A DNA stretch of 64,000 nt from NCBI GenBank assembly GCA_963682175.1, contig OY821771.1, positions 10,849,001-10,913,000 on the forward strand, written 5' to 3'. The first letter of the stretch is position 1, and every line of letters starts with the position of its first letter. The translations under genes and the position numbers were made by a program. Below the pieces are notes generated by a model. It was given only the letters and a program-made list of their open reading frames with translations. It was not told the origin of the DNA and made no database searches. This DNA comes from Triglochin maritima. Its lineage: Eukaryota; Streptophyta; Magnoliopsida; Alismatales; Juncaginaceae. Shown here in pieces: positions 48,801 to 61,324 of the stretch.

Positions 48801-51800
48801 ATCAACGTACCAGATTCCCAGTGGACATTCATACGTTTGAGAGATGCAAAAGCCCTCAAATTCGAACATAATACTGAAAGTGTGGAACCTATAGTTTCAC
48901 GTACCTACAATAGAAAATATTTTAACAAAAAAAAATCCAAAATAACAAATCTAAAATGAAAGGGACCAAAAAGTATGCTCCACAATGTGCAAAGCTAATC
49001 TAGAATAGATCAAGGATGAATATTTGACCACATTGTGAAACATGCAAAGGAGACAATGCAATGGGAAAAAATATAGAAATTAAATTTTGTGTACTTATGA
49101 TACATCAACTACGGAAGCTTAATACTGAGAAAAAGCCCTTCTTCTTTCCAGTTGGGCAAGCCAAACTCATGGCTACTGCAAGACTACAACAACAGATCCC
49201 TAACGATACTTTTGGCAAATTAATAAGAGAGGAAAGTGCCTGCCTGGTAGGCTCCTCAGAAAATTTGTAAGAAGGATAATTACAGGCTTGTAGCAAGAGT
49301 TGGTGCCAAAGTAGGCAAGACATTTGGTCCATCCTTTCTGGTTATAAATGAACTTTAAGAAAATAGGACTTATTATTATCTTTTAAATAGGATCCAAAGA
49401 ACAAAAATAAAATTACAAGACAATACAGGTTATCTATTCTCAATTTCTCCATCTAGGACCAGAAGGCAAAGCATGTTACACAAACTTTATTTTTTTGATA
49501 TCATGTTGCATGACTGAATGATATTAAAATGTAACACTTCCACATACTAGGATATACATGAAATATAAGATCAACATGTATAAAATCAACAAAATATGAA
49601 GCTTGTATTCAACTCGCAACAAAAAAAATATAATAATACATATGAAATTGCACCAAACCATAACTAATATATTATGTCTAGATGAACCAACATGTATGTC
49701 TTCATGACATCACTATGCGAAGCATAACAATCCCAGCACTTCAACAAATTAACTGGGGATCATGAGTTAGGGTATAAAATATTTCAATTTACAAGCTGAC
49801 ATTGTTAAAGGAGATTTTGAAATAGAACACTGAATATCATCTAGTCAACATCTAGTTTCCCCGTTGCTGTCCCCCAACTAAAATATCTATGCATGACATG
49901 GTATTCATGGCTAGATCAAGGTATCACATTCTAGCTGCACTATCAAAAATGGATTATCTATCTGACAAGAAAATCTATATTTATTAAATGTATAAAATGA
50001 TGCTTACTTGTGCAGAAGAATGGCTCATGTTATCCAATAATTCCTTCAGAAGTTTATTATGATACTTGACCTCTTCAGTTGACAATGTGGTTGGAGAAAC
50101 CTCTATAAATGCAGCTAAAAGGAACATGTATCGCTTGGCCACTGTGCTAGTTGCCACTGTTTCAGGTAAAGGATTGAGCAAGCAGTCCAAAACTTTGAAT
50201 CGCGAAAGAGGTGTCCTCGTACCAAATTTTCCTTTTCCAGTAACAGTATAACGTATGCATGCGGCCCAATCTGGTATGGCCTCCACAGTTGAAGCTGCAA
50301 TCATCTTCTGCAATAAAATCATGATCCAACTTTCCCAGGCTTCCAGAAGACCACTAATATCAGATTGCAGTATTCCAGCGATTGCTTCACATGCAACACA
50401 CTGTTTTGATCTTTCTTTGGCTCCTGCAAACTCTTCAATTGTGTCTTTGAGCGCTAGGATAACAGAAGATCCACATTCCTGTATCAGTCGTTTAAATAAT
50501 CTGGCAAAACTTGAGTAAAAGGAATCACCACGCAGAAAAGATATCCAGTTGGGAGTGCGTGGCCATGAAGAGGAGAAATCAAAATAGAAATATGTAATTG
50601 CTTTATCTGTTGCACTCTGTAATGAAGTTACATGATTCCCTCTATTGGACATGCCTTCACCATCGGCGATTATATGGATGTTGGAGAGACTGTCCAATAT
50701 TTCACTGGAAAAACCCTCTTCTTGAAGGATACTGTTTAGAACTTGACTCATGGAAGAGTTAGGTGAGTCTTTAAAAGCATCACCACACTGATCTTCTTTC
50801 TGACAAGTATATTTGTGACAGGATCCTGTTAATAAAGAATTCAATGCAGAGATGGCAAGCATCCGTGATTGAGGAAGCTGGCTCCTCAAATTTCTCAAAA
50901 AATGCCCTGCTCGGCCATATCAACATTAGATACAAACATGTAAGTATGCAGATACTTCAAAATAGATAATGCATGCATCTTAATAAAATAAAGTTTTACA
51001 TCCACGACCATTGAATGAGGGACTAACCAGCCGTTTTGCTAAGGTCTTCTGGAGACAAGCTTGAGTTATTTCTCAAAGTCAAAGTTAGCAGTAGCAATAC
51101 TCTGTTAGCCATAAGATGGTACCTGAACAATTTATCCATGAGAAGTTTAGTAGGACACAAGTGGAAGGGTTCCCCGCATAGCTGCTACAGGATTAATTTA
51201 TGCTAATACGAAAGTTCTACTAATTCAAAATATAAATTACAGTTAACACCACATATATGCTAAACATAATACTTACCGCCAGTGCAAGTTATTGGAATCA
51301 ACGCACATAGCACTTATTTCAGAAAGGAGGCTTTTAAATTCTGGATTATCAGAATTACTGCTTATAGTCCTCAAGAATGACCTTGGCAACCCAGAAAAAT
51401 GGATGTTGTATTTATGGAATAGCTGCAGGAATCAGAAAGTTTGTGATAAGTTTTCCAAGTAAATATAACAGAAGTAAATGCATTACCAAGCTGACACTAG
51501 TGGTGGCCATACCTCAGTCATAGCCTTTTGAGATTTCAATGACTCATGATGAGAGCTTGAGTAAGAAAATAAGAACAAGCAAAGTAAGATGCACGTGAAA
51601 GCATAAAAGTGACTTCTCAAAAGAAAAGCATATAAGGTGGTGGATTTCAAGAGCAAATCAGGAAATTTTACCTGGCAAGTAGACCGACATTAAAGGATGA
51701 AAAGGCTTTTGAATCCTGTAAAAATGGAGGAAATGTTAAAGCGAGCAAAAAAAATTATGTGCAAACCATTCTTCCATTGTTCGCCGCATATTGGCACACA

Positions 51801-53362
51801 TCTGACTAGTCTCCTATAAATGGAAAAGCAACAAATACAATCTGCACAAAATGGGCACAATCCTCACATCTTAAGTTGCTATACTATTGAAATACTAATT
51901 GGCTTTACAGATACTAAGATAGGGTAGTCACACTTCATTCTGACTCTAGTTTGTAACCATGTGAATCCATTTTTTTCTGATTCAAGTTCACAACTATTAC
52001 ATTTAAGCCACAAAGCATTTTTCAAGAAAGATGTTCTAGTTACATACTTGATAATATCACAAATATTGATTCATAGGTAGTAGTTGCCAATCTTTTCCAT
52101 ATTTATTCATTTCTCCTTGACTTTACTGTAATTATTTTTCCCCTGTGATCAAAGGCCTAGATATATGGTTGTGACTTACTTACCCATTGTCTGAAAATAT
52201 GGATATTATATGAATTTTCTTGTTTTATTTTAATGTCAGGAAGAGTGGATGGATAAAGTACCATAACCAAATGTCTGAGAACAGTTTGAGACGCAAGGAT
52301 CGCACAGGAACCCAGCACTACATGTTCAGGTGTGCTTGAATCAAGCAATTTACTCATAAGGTTGAGTATGCACTGGGTTATGAGTGATGGCCAGCGTTTT
52401 AATATCTTGAGAAGAACTGAGCTAGCAACACTGAGGGAAAAAGCATGACATCAAAATACGGAAGCATACAAAAATACACAATGAAAGACAACAGCAACAA
52501 TAACATTCCTTTGAGTTTCATTTCCATGAGATAAGTTGGGTTATTTACATTGGCTGCTACGTGACTACATCTATAATTAAATATCCAGATAAATAAACTT
52601 CATAAATTTCCTTGAAAAAGTTGGCAAGCACATTTGCATTTTCAAGAGCAAGTATGTGAGGGCTTGAAAGGACAAATGTGATGAGAGAGAGAGAGAATGC
52701 TAAGCCCAAGAGCGCTCATGTAGATAAGTCAGTCTGAAATGGCTATGCTGACATGCTAAAAGAGGTTGCTGTAATGGCAGCAAGGCTGTCCAAGACAGCA
52801 AACATTGAGATCATACATACTCTTTGGACCCAGCCCAGCTGATTGTATCTATTCGACCAAGACTTAGTCAGCTATGTGAACCAAGTCAAAATTCAAATTT
52901 GGGGATTGAGCAGACACCTGGATAGTCCAACCTTTTGAACTGGGGTTGCGTCGGTTTTTCAACCTAGGCAAGTATCCAAATATGTATATGATAATAAGGA
53001 TGCCCTAAGACAAAAAAAATTAATCTAATAATTTAAGATCTCCACATCCATTCCCAACCCTATCCCATTATAACCTATCACTGCCTCCTGCCTCGCTTTG
53101 TGCCACCTCAGCACGACTACCACCCGCAGTCACCACTGGCTTCTCCATTATTTATATCTTTTTTTACATATAACAATGTGTATACATTTTATGAAAATGT
53201 CGCAAATCAAGTGGTTCTCAAACCAATTGGTTTAACCAGATTTGACAGGGTTGATCAAGTTGGGTTTGCTACTTGTGTACGCTGTTCAAATTGGGTCTGA
53301 CAATTCACATACAATGTTCAAGTTGGGCGTGAGAATCTTATAAATACTATGGCCCTATTTGT

Positions 53363-53708
53363 TGTAAAATTTGGTTGGTTCACTACTTCAACAAAACTTA
53401 GGCACTTAGGTGAAAAGTAATAGATCAAATTCTATTATATAGTGACACGCATGTTGTGTTTAGCAATGTAAGACTATTTGCTTAACACTTCCCCGCACGC
53501 GTGACAGATTATTTTTTCCGTGTCTACGCATGGACAACATGGGTTAGAGTGAGCCCCCACATGTCGATCAACCAGTTCTGATACCATGTGAAATTTGGTT
53601 GGTTCACTACTTCAACAAAAACTAAGCACTTTAGGGTAGTGGATCCAACTGTATTACAGAGTGTTTCACATATCTTGTGTTTAGCAATGTGAAACCATTT
53701 GCTCAACA
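53363..53708 (-). mobile_element. TRIM (miniature LTR element) in a PA200 intron
   Basis: Two terminal repeats of about 122-125 bp (53363-53487 and 53587-53708) flank a 99-bp interior. On the minus strand TGGTATCAGAACTGG lies directly after the 5' repeat, an initiator-Met-type primer-binding site. A purine-rich GTGCGGGGA-type stretch precedes the 3' repeat. A perfect TTTGT duplication flanks it (53358-53362 and 53709-53713). No coding sequence, as is usual for TRIMs. Confidence 0.88.
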
Positions 53709-54175
53709 TTTGTGCACTTGTAAAGTGCCAAAACGTATTTTCTATGATCAAAAAGAAAACAAAGGAAAAAAAAATCAAGTAGAATACAATTTCCTATTGA
53801 CCAACATTATGTTGTTTGCGCATACTAGTGGAACTACTAGAAAATTTGGAAAATTAAATTATTTGACTATAACTTGTGAAACAATAAAATATTAAGTTTA
53901 TGAAATACTATTATGAATATTTTCTAGTATATATTATTTTCTATATACTTTTATCATGTTATTATGAATGTTAAAAAAAATGTAATTTGTAACTTTTAAT
54001 TCTCAGATATTGTTTTACTTTTTTTGTTGTTAAAAGTTTTATATAATACATATAGTGATAATAATACGACAGGAATATTATCAGCATTGCCAGAATTATT
54101 ATTCTCTACTCAGCAAATGTAAATAAGCACTTACGAGTGAACGGTCTCATATCTGTGGAGAGAGAGGATTAGGAG

Positions 54176-54611
54176 TAGGGGTGCACATGGGTTGGGTTCA
54201 ACCCGAAACCCAACCCGAACCCGACTGGTCGGGTTGGGTCGGGTTGAGGAGGGGTTCGGGTCGGGTCGGGTTGGGAAAATCAAAAACCCGAATTTTCGGG
54301 TCGGGTTCGGGTTGAGGGGGTCGAGTTGACCCAACCCAACCCGAACCCGATTTTTTTTTTTTTTTCCCAAATAAACCGGTCGACCGTTTCCAACCCGAAA
54401 ATTTCAGGTTTTCAAGCCACCGGTCGACCGTTTAAGCACCGGTCGACCGAACCCGACCAAGTTTGGGAGAAAATTTCCGAATTCGGGTTCAACCCGATCC
54501 AACCCGACCCAACCCGAAAATTTCGGGTCGGGTTGGGTTGGGTTTTTTCCCAACCCGAAAATTTCGGGTTGGGTCGGGTTGAGGCCCAAACCCGACCCAT
54601 GTGCACCCCTA
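54176..54611. mobile_element. hAT-type element inserted in a PA200 coding exon
   Basis: A 436-bp element with ends TAGGGGTGCACATGGGT and ACCCATGTGCACCCCTA, flanked by a perfect 8-bp duplication ATTAGGAG (54168-54175 and 54612-54619). Its core is GGGTTGGGTCGGGTT and the reverse AACCCGACCCAACCC, with three CGGTCGACCG palindromes in the middle. On the PA200 strand it splits the codons of DDLLI and LSLHRYETV. Removing the element plus one duplicate leaves a 171-bp exon in phase with both neighbours. Confidence 0.93.
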
Positions 54612-55229
54612 ATTAGGAGGTCATCCATTAGACCTATAAGCACATCCGGGGGGGATAACTTGTTGTCTGTGCGGTACTTGTGATACAAAGCCTGTGAAGA
54701 TCTCCATGTATTGTGCATGTATACCTTATCAATAAGAGCCCATCGCGGTCTAGAGGAAGATGACACCCATATTAGAGTGTTTAAGCAACAACAAAATTGA
54801 TAAATAGCATTGAATTGTCACAAACAAACAAAAAAATCCACCTTTTCTTTCCTTTTGTATGAAGGGACAAAATGAAGTTGCATGAAGGCTCTATTATAGC
54901 CACAGATTCTGATTTCCAAGCTTGCATGTGATTTGGCCACTCTTCATTTTCTAAGCTGCCTGTCGATATATACCATAAATCATGAAAGCAATCATAGACC
55001 AACACCTCAGTATTGAAATCATTCATGTACAATAATTAACCATACCAACATTCCCTAAAGCGTCAATTATCCGGATCACAAGGATCAAAAGGATGCTATC
55101 ATCGGATCTCTCATTCAGCAAGTATCTGCCCAGGTATACCACCAATCAAACTCAATACATAGACAACAAATAACATGAAAAGGACATGTTACTATTTTAG
55201 CGTCAAAAATTACTTGCAAGCCATATGTA

Positions 55230-55351
55230 TAGGGGAGAGCAAAACCCAGGTTGACCCGGTCAACCGGACCGGACCGGTCGGTCCGGGTTCGGTCCGGAAA
55301 ATTTCGAAAAAATCCGGTCCGGTCCGGGTTTCGGTCCGGTCCGGGTTCCGG
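55230..55351. mobile_element. Half of a hAT-type element at the PA200 deletion junction
   Basis: The left end TAGGGGAGAGCAAAACCC is followed by GGACCGGACCGGTCGGTCC-type repeats, as in the element at 22672-22943. There is no right terminal repeat; the repeat runs directly into PA200 exon sequence (FSYLFSL) near 55352. One end plus part of the core is therefore all that remains. Confidence 0.7.
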
Positions 55352-56929
55352 TAGGGAAAAAAGGTAAGAAAAAAAACTTTCGAGCCACTCAGAGAAACTG
55401 ATATTATGCAAGGTTACCAGCTGGCTGTCATCGCTTATCTCAGGTAGCTGTATCAGAGATATAGTAAGACAACTCATACAACATCAAAAGGCTTTTCAAA
55501 TAGCAAGACAACTCATAACATAGAAAAATAGGACACAGCAGTTCGCTTACATTCGAGAATATGGAAGTAATCAACTGCATGGCGGCCAAGGTCTTAGGAG
55601 GATCATTCGCATCCATTCCAAGTAATGCATTTGACAAGGATGCCACTAAGAGGTTGACTGACACTTCAACGTCACATGTTTCACCACTCGAGGAAGGGAA
55701 AATGGAAGCAAAAAGGAATGGACGACTAGCAAAGGCTACTGATGTTATGACAGTCTTCAACTGGTGGGTGGCTGTATCCTGACAAAATCCAATGTATCAG
55801 GCTCGAAAAAAAGGTGAGAGCATGTTGAAGGAAAATATAAGATGCTGCATTTTCACTAATAAAGAAATACATACATTCTCAAGGGCCAGGTGAAATCGAG
55901 AAGCAATGAACGGAAGCATTATTGAAGGCTCTATATACGACAAGATTGACATTGCAATTGCTACAGTTTCAGCAAGACCTTCATTTTTGCTGTATTGACC
56001 ACGGTCTATTAACTTCAGTATCACTCTCACAAAAGATGCTCTTTCTAATTTACCGAGATGCAGTTCAGTAACTTCACTCTCACTTGAATCACTGAAACAA
56101 CGATTTCATCAGGAAACAATAGGATGAAGATTATGGTTTTTGTATTATGTTCTCTAATTCTTACAGTTGTTCCTGCTGCAGACGTTTCTGGAAGGCAATT
56201 ACCAAATGTCGCAGAAAACGTTCTAACGAGGAAGTCCATCTACCCCCATTAGATGGATGGTAAAACCTACACGTAACATATAACTAAATGAGGGAAGGGA
56301 AGGATTACCAATAAATCATTCATACAATTATTTGATCAAAGTAACAAACTGCTCTAATAGATTGGTGAGTTTCTCAAAGTGTTTTTGTGCCGATCCCCCA
56401 GGCTTCAGAAGATATACCTGCAAAATTAGTCAATTGGAAGATCCATCATCAACCTACACAGACGAAGGTACTAAAATGGCAGGTTTCAACAATCATGCAA
56501 TAGATTTAGCGAATGGCTATTTGCAAAATAAATGCAGCCGTTCTGCAAAAACAGGGAGTTCATCCTTACAATTGATTTTGAAATGGCCTTGGCGGAAGTA
56601 CCAGTTCTTCCGGAAAAAAGGAACCTAGTAATTCTTGGAACCTCTAGTGGAAAAGTGAAGGACCCATTCCCACTTCCGACAGGAACCTGAAAATAAGAAA
56701 TCACATCAACTAGAGTTGACTTCTTAGGTATTTAATACTAATTTTGGTGATTTAAAACAACTTAATCCATATAGTTTATTCAAACAATTCATATGCTTAA
56801 AATCAAATATATCATGAAAATGAATCTATCACCCTGCATTCCACACCACATATGCATATATACTTGTATTATCTTCTTAGGTATGAGCATAAAGAAGATT
56901 ACTTGAGATCAAGATTCGAAGAAAATTGA

Positions 56930-58107
56930 ATTAATTTTTTAGTCATTGGGATCTTGTGTAAACTTGAGTATTAGGGGATGAATTATACACACTTACACTC
57001 TAGGATACCTCTAGGAGTCACACATCAAAAATTACACTCTTTGGACTACATTTGAACACCCAAAACCGTATACTTAAACTTGACCATTATAGTCCTGCAC
57101 TGATCGACCCATAGTGGATCTTGATTGACCTATGGATTTATGGGTCACACTCTGTTTAAGCAATTGACTGGTCATGTGGTTCCTTTTCCTGAAAGTTAAT
57201 TTTTTTTCTTTTTCCCAACGGCTAGTTTTGGAGTTATTACATATCTTTTGTCCCAATCGACCACTGCCTTGTTCTAATTGACCTGTCCAACAATGTCTTC
57301 TACCCAATTTTTCCGATCGACCTGTGAAGAAGCCCAATCAACCACAGTGGAACAGTGTCCATCAGTACCTAAAAGGCTAAAACTGAGTGAACTAATTGAC
57401 CTGTGTGGAAACACGATCGACCACCCCTGCAGTTCCTATGTGGAACTTAGGTCAGTAATCAAGTGGAGTTTCTTCCTGGTCGTCCTATTGCAACTTGTAA
57501 CGCTTTATCTTTATTGCTTTTTTCAATCGGTTGCTTTCCTAACTGCTCCAACTTTTCCCAACGTCTCTATTAACCTTTTAGCCTATAAATAGGGGATCCT
57601 ACAATAGTTAACACCCATCAATTATCAAAACTACACTCTCTTGCTCCTTTGAGAAAATCCAAACTCATTCACTCACTTCACTCTACTCAATTGATTCTGT
57701 AGCATACAAATTATTCCAAGTGCTCAAGTTAGAGTTAAATCTTCGTCATAAAAAGATTGTAAGGCTCCGGCGTGAAGAAGTCCCTTCTCGGGTTGTGGGA
57801 GTAATTCTAATATGTGAGCTTGTTTGTGAATATGGGGTGTAAGCTTGATCTCAATCCGGGATGGAGATCATTTAATGGAACTTCATAGTGGAGCTCTAAG
57901 GTGAGTCCTGAGCGGATCTTGAAAAGAGAACTAGGACGCAGTTGGCGTGTCGAACCTCTATATGACTATATATTGTGGTGTCTCTTGTTTTGTTTGCTTA
58001 TCCTATCTTACTTGTTTTAAATTCCGCATTAGATTGTATAATTGCATTTAGAGTTTACTCACCCCACCCACCCATCCCTCCTGAACACTTAGGTCATCGA
58101 TCCAACA
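56930..58107 (+). mobile_element. Copia-type solo LTR in a PA200 intron
   Basis: A TATA box CCTATAAATAGGGG (TATAAATA at 57594-57601) is followed by a leader-like stretch with AAGGCTCCGGCGTGAAGAAG, then GGACGCAGTTGGCGTGTCGAA, typical of the downstream part of some plant copia LTRs. It ends near GATCCAACA at 58107. Upstream of the TATA box (57102-57423) lie repeated GATCGACC/ATTGACC motifs. No pol sequence, primer-binding site or polypurine tract adjoins it. The left end and target duplication are uncertain. Confidence 0.6.
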
Positions 58108-59254
58108 ACTAGAACGGGCAAAATACACACTAGACAAGCACTATGCCCTCCATGACATATACTACAGTTCCTAACATGATTTATTCAAACATTTTATTAA
58201 CACTAGAAGTTACTTGTAGATGATCAAATGTTGAACACAACAATATTGCTTATAAAGTTGAAAGATTCTCTTTTTATTGGTTATAAAGTAAAAATATCCA
58301 CATATCACAAAGGTGTTTTCATTTCTCTTCTAAAAAGGCTTCAATTTTGTTTTTATGTCTTTTACAATAACAATTTGGAACCAAAAATCCACTATTTATA
58401 GTTCTTTTCTCATAATTTAGTGACTAAAGGAATAAATAAAGGCAAAAGAGAAGAATCTCAAATATGAAGAAACAACTTTTGAAACAGGTGCAAACCAAAA
58501 GGACTTTTGATGACTCATCCTGGTGGGTATTGACTTCTTTTGTAACCTATAGTTTCTTTTGGTCTCCAATTTTGTCGTCTTTCTTGATAAGTCATCACAT
58601 CACAGTCGTGTCTAGCTTCACCAATAATTAGTTGGATTAAAATGTTACAACATGAAAATCCAGGTTTTGTGTGCGATGTACCAATGAATCCTTTCACTAT
58701 ATATTTTTGTATGTTCATGACATAAAGTTCATAGCTTCAACCCTTTAGTGAAAATTACTCCTTCCACATGACAACTCAGATATGAACTATTGAAGTTTTA
58801 ATCCCAATGAAAATAATCATCTTATCGTTAGATTAAGCAAGTCTTTCAAATGAATTTACACTCAAGAAATTAATTGATGTGTGATTATATATTAGCAAAA
58901 GATAGTTTGATGTTATCATAGTTTTAATATGTATATGTTATGGTAATTCTTCTTCTGTGAATCTGTGGAATTAAGAATATATTAAGATGGCATAACTAAA
59001 TATAAGTTGTAAATTTATATTGCTTCAGGAATTATAACTTAAAATTTTAATTTACCTGTTAAAAACTAAATCTGGGTTTATTTTAAATTTCAATGTACAT
59101 GTGAAGCATGCGCTTAGACTACTTGCCAAAAACATGCATATGCAATTATGCATGAAAGTTTTGATTTAAGCCTTGTAGTAGCTACTTCAATCAGTTCAAA
59201 TTTCAAAAACATGACATCCAAAATACATAAACTGAGAAGAATGGGGTTTTTTAT

Positions 59255-59336
59255 TGAATTGTTGAGTTTCATTCTAGACTATCCCAACCTGTTCGGAGTA
59301 AAAGGTTTTCTTGTTGTTGTTGTTGTTGTTGTTGTT
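59255..59336 (+). mobile_element. 3' end of an RTE-type LINE or derived SINE
   Basis: CATTCTAGACTATCCCAACC, then TGTTCGGAGTAAAAGG, then a (TTG)n tail of about eight units. This matches the characteristic ending of plant RTE LINEs. It is very short and has no coding part. Confidence 0.55.
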
Positions 59337-61324
59337 GTAAGAAGCCCTTGAATTGCTTGAAGGAAGTACAAATATCTAGAACTACTACTTGTTTATATAA
59401 ATCTTGAGTAATAAACATATAACACAAGCAATGGCATCTACATCAGGAACAAGTGAAACAAAATAAGGATTCCTAGAGTGACGGCTCAAAGTTAGGCCCT
59501 AAGCCTAAAATACGTGAAAGAATAGAAATTTACTTTGGAGTAAAATGAAATGTGACACAGTGAAAGAAGAAATATACATTTTTTCACGTTTTTGCACCAA
59601 GAGAAAAAATACACACAACTATTTCTACAAAGAACGTGATATTTTTTTGATCGGTACAAAGAACATGATATTTGTTGTAGGAATTGTTATATTTCCACTT
59701 ATGCATTTTTTCCATTTAAGCACTTCATTTATTGCTCATTTCAACACATCTTTAGGGTTCCAATTCCTTGTTTGCTACATTAATCATTCTTTTGTCTGGT
59801 AAAGTGTAGGGAGAACATAAAAAGAAAAAGAAAAAATCAACATCAAGAATCTCGAAGTAGGTTGTGTTACCTCAAACATATTCAAGTACTTCGTGAATAG
59901 TACTGGCAAGAAACACTCCCAGTCAAAAGACTTATAGCTCTTTATGCAACCAGATAGTACCGAAACCCACTGAATATCCCAAAATTGACAGTTGGGAATT
60001 GATTCCCATAAGGCAATGCACTGTCTAACCCAATCCCTGCCAACAAAAGAGAAGTGACTCAAAGTTACAGCATTAAAAAAGGAAGAAAAAAAATGAAATT
60101 TTCCGTAGTTACTTTGTGAAAAAATCTTCATTATCTTTGTTCATGGGAAGAAAAAGTTGCACAAAACCAGAGCCTTCAAACGATGAATTGTGCCATGGAT
60201 TTTCTAGTAAGGACCTTCAACATAACAGAAGAAAAAACTGTAAGATAGATTTAGACAACAATGAATAGAAGGAAGATTCTTACATGGATTGCTAACAATG
60301 ACACAAGGCCACGCTTAGTATTATAATAATATTATATTTTCTAATAGCAATAGCCAACAAATTGAAATTTTAAAAAACCTTCAGCTTAAGAAAGCCATCC
60401 AACTTCACATTTTCAAACCCAAGGTTTAGGAATGCAAATGCGATGCGGCAATGTGAATATGATACAATGTGGGGAATTTTGTGAGTGTGTGGGTCGAGTG
60501 GGGTGGGGATGTGCAGATTAAGATTTAAGTAAAAATAATAATATGTATATTAGGTACAATCCAAAATAAATATGCATAGAAATAATGTTGGAGTCAGAAA
60601 AAGAGTTATTTTAAATTTAGACCAAAAAACATAAACACCGTATATACTATCCTTCTTTTAAGTGAAGAGACCTAAATTCCTTAAACAATATGAATAAACA
60701 GAAAAAAAAAAAACACGGACATAAAATCCTAAATAAAATATATAAACAAATGTGTCGGAAAAAATGGAATGCGGCCATGCGCTCCATTGCACCCATTGAT
60801 GCAGGCCAACATTTCCTGGCTCACATCACCCCAATGTGCTGCGGGTGTGGGGTCAGTGGTCTGCATCGGCTAGGTGGCTGCTATATGCAGAGCCACATTG
60901 GCCACATTCCTGAACATTTTTCAAACCCGAAATCTCAGTAGAGGAATAACACTGTTTACTTCTTCCATATATGTTAATATATCTGTACCATATGCAGCCC
61001 CACATTTCACATGTAAAAAATGTACAAAAAAATTCCACTCCGTACAATTTCAGGTGCTTAAGTCTAATCTTAACATGACATGGAAGCTGAAAGAAGATGA
61101 CAAACGAGTGGACAGCTTCGCCCTTTGTTATGATATTAAAATTCAAACGAACACAGAACCTTAAGAGCAATTAGTTTCTGCACATATATTCAGACAAGTA
61201 CCTGAATTCTTTCCAGATCTCAGAAGCAGATCCTGGTGGAAAGAACCTGCGGCATGACTGCACAAGGCATGTCAATGTCTCAAAGTGTTGTTGTCTCAAC
61301 CTCCATCCTTCAGGGCCTGCATTT

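Larger units (their letters stand above)
42013..61324 (-). pseudogene. PA200: Proteasome activator PA200/PSME4-type gene, disrupted; N-terminal exons outside or not found
   Basis: HEAT-repeat activator that caps the 20S proteasome. Exons seen, N to C: 61324-61202, 60214-60113, 60036-59871, 56686-56570, 56417-56350, 56266-56165, 56091-55875, 55778-55551, 55438 to about 55352, 55125-55046, 54959-54842, 54749-54135, 52430-52262, 51715-51672, 51555-51513, 51422-51277, 51122-51028, 50906-50008, 48904-48626, 48546-48451, 47062-46884, 46414-46333, 43501-43377, 42776-42684, 42295-42142, 42054-42013. Diagnostic blocks are NAGPEGWRLRQQHFETL, SIPNCQFWDIQWVSV, NWISFLRGDSFYSSFARLFK, IPDWAACIRYTVTGKGK, ETSHKDLSTLAKAAFELLKW and AVAEFRRTHADTW, with the C-terminus SSSSSYFA. 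Two lesions: a hAT element splits exon 54749-54135, and about 300-350 codons are missing after FSEWLESFFSYLFSL. About 125 N-terminal residues lie upstream of 61324. Assignment is firm; loss of function is inferred. Confidence 0.88.

Noticed and set aside
50066..50518. Open frames on the plus strand across 50066-50518
   Set aside because: Shadows of the large PA200 exon on the opposite strand.
54176..54611. GGGTTGGGTT repeats as an interstitial telomere tract
   Set aside because: The unit is not TTTAGGG, and the block has inverted ends with an 8-bp duplication, so it is a transposon.
57278..57592. 104-codon plus-strand frame in a PA200 intron
   Set aside because: It sits in the solo LTR upstream of its TATA box and matches nothing.
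60690..60941. GC-richer patch with a Cys-containing open frame in a PA200 intron
   Set aside because: No zinc-finger spacing or family match was convincing; left unannotated.
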